NCBI GenBank assembly: GCA_937928295.1
Contig: CALEYY010000001.1
Coordinates: 1-8,164 of the forward strand
Direction of reading: 5' to 3'
Length of the DNA stretch: 8,164 nt
DNA from: an uncultured Moraxellaceae bacterium
Lineage (GTDB): Bacteria; Pseudomonadota; Gammaproteobacteria; Pseudomonadales; Moraxellaceae
Shown here: piece by piece, positions 6,546 through 8,164 of the stretch
Layout: each line of letters opens with the position of its first letter
Position numbering within the stretch: the stretch's first letter is position 1
Made by a program: the position numbers and the translations under genes
The notes under the pieces: model-generated
What the model was told of the DNA's origin: nothing
Databases searched by the model: none
Seen by the model: only the letters and a program-made list of their open reading frames with translations

Positions 6546-6944
6546 ATGCTCGAAGGCAGCTGTCTGTGTGGCGGCATCCGCTACCGGTATCACGGCGAGA
6601 TCAGCGAGATTGCTCTCTGCCATTGCGGCCAGTGCCGGCGCGGTCAGGGCACCGGTTTTGTCACCAACAGCCCGGTCGAGCGGGCGCGCTTTCAGCTGCT
6701 GGCCGGCGCGGAGCTAATCCGCGAGTACCGCGCCAGCCCGCTCAAGCTGCGGGCGTTTTGTGGCCAGTGCGGCAGCCCGTTGTACAGCGCCCGCGATGAC
6801 CTACCGGAGATCATCCGCCTGCGCTTGGGCACCGTGACAACGCCGTTCAGCTGCGAACAGCGCTATCACATCTTCGTCGAGTCGAAGGCGGACTGGGTCA
6901 CCATCAACGATGACTATCCGCAGTTTGCGCGCATGAAGCCCTGA
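6546..6944 (+). CDS. GFA family zinc protein (glutathione-dependent formaldehyde-activating-like)
   Basis: A 132-residue complete member of the Gfa/CENP-V fold. The cysteine pattern is intact: Cys6 and Cys8 in GSCLCGGIRY, Cys25, Cys27 and Cys30 in LCHCGQCRR, and Cys72 and Cys75 in FCGQCGSPLY. By the Gfa structure, Cys6, Cys8, Cys72 and Cys75 would hold a structural zinc, while Cys25, Cys27 and Cys30 form the second, labile zinc site. The founding enzyme was reported to speed S-hydroxymethylglutathione formation, but many relatives have no known reaction, so a formaldehyde role should not be assumed. AGGAG at 6534-6538 overlaps the aldolase stop codon and lies 7 bp before this ATG, marking it as part of the same operon. 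It is the last gene of the run and meets the desaturase gene tail to tail 49 bp later. Confidence 0.9.
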   Translation: MLEGSCLCGGIRYRYHGEISEIALCHCGQCRRGQGTGFVTNSPVERARFQLLAGAELIREYRASPLKLRAFCGQCGSPLYSARDDLPEIIRLRLGTVTTPFSCEQRYHIFVESKADWVTINDDYPQFARMKP

Positions 6945-6964
6945 CTTTTCAACAAGCGTCTTGC

Positions 6965-6994
6965 AATAAGAGCCGACTCAGCGCTCCTCTTGTT
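6965..6994. terminator. Weak stem-loop between convergent genes
   Basis: AATAAGAG (6965-6972) pairs with CTCTTGTT (6987-6994) over eight pairs, one of them G-T, around a 14-base loop. It sits in the 49-bp gap between the GFA and desaturase genes and touches the desaturase stop codon. Neither strand has a good T-run after it, so termination activity is doubtful. Confidence 0.25.
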
Positions 6995-7809
6995 CAACGC
7001 TCCTCCGTCTCCCAAGTACGCACCGACTTGTGGCCGGGGCGCTGCCAATCCGGCGGCATGATCAGATGTTTCAGGCGCTGGCCCAGCGGGCCCGGCGAGA
7101 AGACATCGCGCAGCATGTCCACCATTTCGTGCACATTCAGCACCAAGAAATTGTAGGAGCGGATCTGCTGGGTGATGCCGTAGTCGACCTTGGCCTTTTC
7201 CTCGGCGTAGGTGCCGAACAGGCGATCGAAAATGATCAGCACGCCACCGTAGTTCTTGTCGATGTATTCCGGGTTGCGGCCGTGGTGAACGCGGTGGTTG
7301 GACGGCGTATCGAAGATGTATTCGTACCACTTCGGGAATCGTCCGACGGATTCGGTGTGCACGAAATACTGGTAGGCCAGATCCACCGCCAGGCAGAACA
7401 TCACCACGGCCGGCGGCACGCCTAGCCAGACCAGCGGCAGGTAGAACACGAAGCTGCCGACGAAGGCGTTGAGCAGGCTCTGGCGCATGGCGTTGGTGAA
7501 GTTCATGGTCTCGCCGCTGTGGTGCGGCACATGCGCGGTCCAGAACCAGCGCACGCGGTGCGAGGTGCGGTGGAACCAGTAGTAGCTGAACTCCATGCCC
7601 ACGAAAATCGGCAGGATGGTCCAGCCATTGACCGGGATGTTGAACAGGCGGTGATCAAAGACCCAGGCGAAGATGCCGCCGGTGAGCAGGAACCACATCA
7701 CGCCCTCGAAAATCTGATAGCCGGCACCCAACGACAGGTTGGCGAAGATTTCCTTCACATGAAAGCTGGCGTGATGCCCGCGCTTTTTCTCCACGACAAA
7801 TTCGATCAT
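6994..7809 (-). CDS. Sterol desaturase/fatty acid hydroxylase family protein, N-terminus lost
   Basis: A membrane di-iron oxygenase of the fatty acid hydroxylase superfamily. Counting from the Met at 7809 (271 residues), the histidine boxes are HRTSH (80-84), HVPHH (93-97) and HRVHHG (172-177), with His151 as an extra likely ligand. Hydrophobic segments at about 34-52, 63-79 and 112-150 fit the usual four-helix membrane core. Such proteins hydroxylate or desaturate membrane lipids using O2; the substrate here is unknown. The frame stays open to 8124, but residues encoded beyond about 7830 are Ala/Ser/Pro-rich antisense of a different protein, not desaturase. The hydrophobic ALALAF just before Met7809 probably belongs to the real first helix, so roughly 10-20 residues and the true start seem missing. 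No ribosome binding site precedes 7809. It converges on the four-gene operon. Confidence 0.85.
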   Translation of the reverse strand: MIEFVVEKKRGHHASFHVKEIFANLSLGAGYQIFEGVMWFLLTGGIFAWVFDHRLFNIPVNGWTILPIFVGMEFSYYWFHRTSHRVRWFWTAHVPHHSGETMNFTNAMRQSLLNAFVGSFVFYLPLVWLGVPPAVVMFCLAVDLAYQYFVHTESVGRFPKWYEYIFDTPSNHRVHHGRNPEYIDKNYGGVLIIFDRLFGTYAEEKAKVDYGITQQIRSYNFLVLNVHEMVDMLRDVFSPGPLGQRLKHLIMPPDWQRPGHKSVRTWETEER

Positions 7810-7855
7810 GAAGGCGAGCGCCAAGGCGCATGGCTGGACCTTCGCCGAAGCCGCA

Positions 7856-8164
7856 GGCGCCGCGCTTGGCACGGGCCCCACGAAACTCGCCCTCGTCCTG
7901 CCTCTCACCCAGGCCGATGGTCCAAGCGCTGTCGGCCAATCGTTGCGCAATGCCGCGGAACTGGCCATTTCCGAGGCTGGCGCCTCCGCCGTGACGATCA
8001 TTGTCAAGGACGACCAGTCGACGCCCGAGGGCGCCCGCGTGGCGGCGCAGGCGGCCCTGCCGATCGAGGCGGTCGGCGGCGACCTGGCCGAGGAGGCCGG
8101 GCCGGCGGCCCGCGAACTCCCCATCGAAGAAGCCGCGCCGCCGCTGCCGGCGGACGAGACCGCC
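7856..8164 (+). CDS. Fragment of a type-1 periplasmic-binding-fold protein, joined to unrelated DNA
   Basis: A plus-strand frame with no stop to the window's end. From about 7859 it reads ALGTGPTKLALVLPLT, then VGQSLRNAAELAISEAG and VTIIVKDDQSTPEGARVAA. This is the first beta-alpha-beta of the Leu/Ile/Val-binding or LppC (penicillin-binding protein activator) fold, close in style to alphaproteobacterial proteins. By family pattern it should continue with a segment like EGAEVILGPL. Instead, from about 8067 it becomes PIEAVGGDLAEEAG and more Pro/Glu/Ala-rich sequence, with no recognisable fold. There is no signal peptide or start; the in-frame ATG at 7808 lies inside the desaturase antisense and is not credible. 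GC content (about 68%, then about 81%) is above that of the preceding genes. Most likely an assembly-joined fragment; a real recombination remnant is the alternative. Confidence 0.55.

Noticed and set aside
6914..7330. A 138-residue minus-strand frame across the end of the GFA and desaturase genes
   Set aside because: It is out of frame with the histidine boxes of the desaturase and shows no family features; it is a shadow of that gene.
7810..8124. A 105-residue N-terminal extension of the desaturase (open frame up to 8124)
   Set aside because: Its sequence is Ala/Ser/Arg/Pro-rich and is the antisense of a recognisable binding-protein segment on the plus strand, so the extension is an artefact of the join.

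Overview
The window looks like ordinary chromosomal DNA from a GC-rich proteobacterium, most likely a gammaproteobacterium. The gene content (valine-type dehydrogenase, LysR/pirin pair, AdeT-like solute-binding protein, old-yellow-enzyme oxidoreductase, GFA protein, sterol desaturase-like hydroxylase) suits a lipid- or aromatic-degrading member such as the Pseudomonadales/Moraxellaceae. This placement is inferred from recalled protein resemblance, not from a search. No phage genes, insertion sequence, CRISPR array, tRNA or rRNA gene were seen.

Layout. 1-387 is the 3' end of a 3-hydroxyisobutyrate dehydrogenase-type gene (+). It meets tail to tail, with a 26-bp overlap, a LysR-type regulator (-, 362-1333). 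The regulator is divergent from a pirin gene (+, 1467-2333), and the 133-bp gap between them holds two inverted repeats suited to regulator binding. The pirin gene converges on an AdeT/DUF6091-type periplasmic solute-binding protein gene (-, 2364-3356) with only 30 bp between them. A 288-bp divergent control region (3357-3644) follows.

Next comes a tight four-gene run on the + strand: a TMEM68/DGAT2-like acyltransferase (3645-4514), an NADH:flavin oxidoreductase (4541-5785), a class II aldolase/adducin-type protein (5779-6534) and a GFA-family zinc protein (6546-6944). Gaps are 26, -7 and 11 bp, so co-transcription is likely. A membrane fatty acid hydroxylase/sterol desaturase gene (-, from 6994) converges on this operon. 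Acyl transfer, enone reduction, (retro-)aldol chemistry, thiol-adduct chemistry and membrane hydroxylation side by side suggest a lipid or lipid-aldehyde pathway I cannot name. It is the best candidate here for an undescribed system.

The last ~350 bases do not belong with the rest. The desaturase loses its N-terminus at about 7810-7865. The opposite strand then reads as an internal piece of a type-1 periplasmic-binding fold (LppC/Leu-Ile-Val family, alphaproteobacterial in flavour). That piece itself breaks off near 8060 into a Pro/Glu/Ala-rich stretch. GC content steps from about 53-60% in two sampled desaturase lines to about 68% (7861-8040) and about 81% (8041-8160), by hand count. A chimeric contig end is the simplest explanation.
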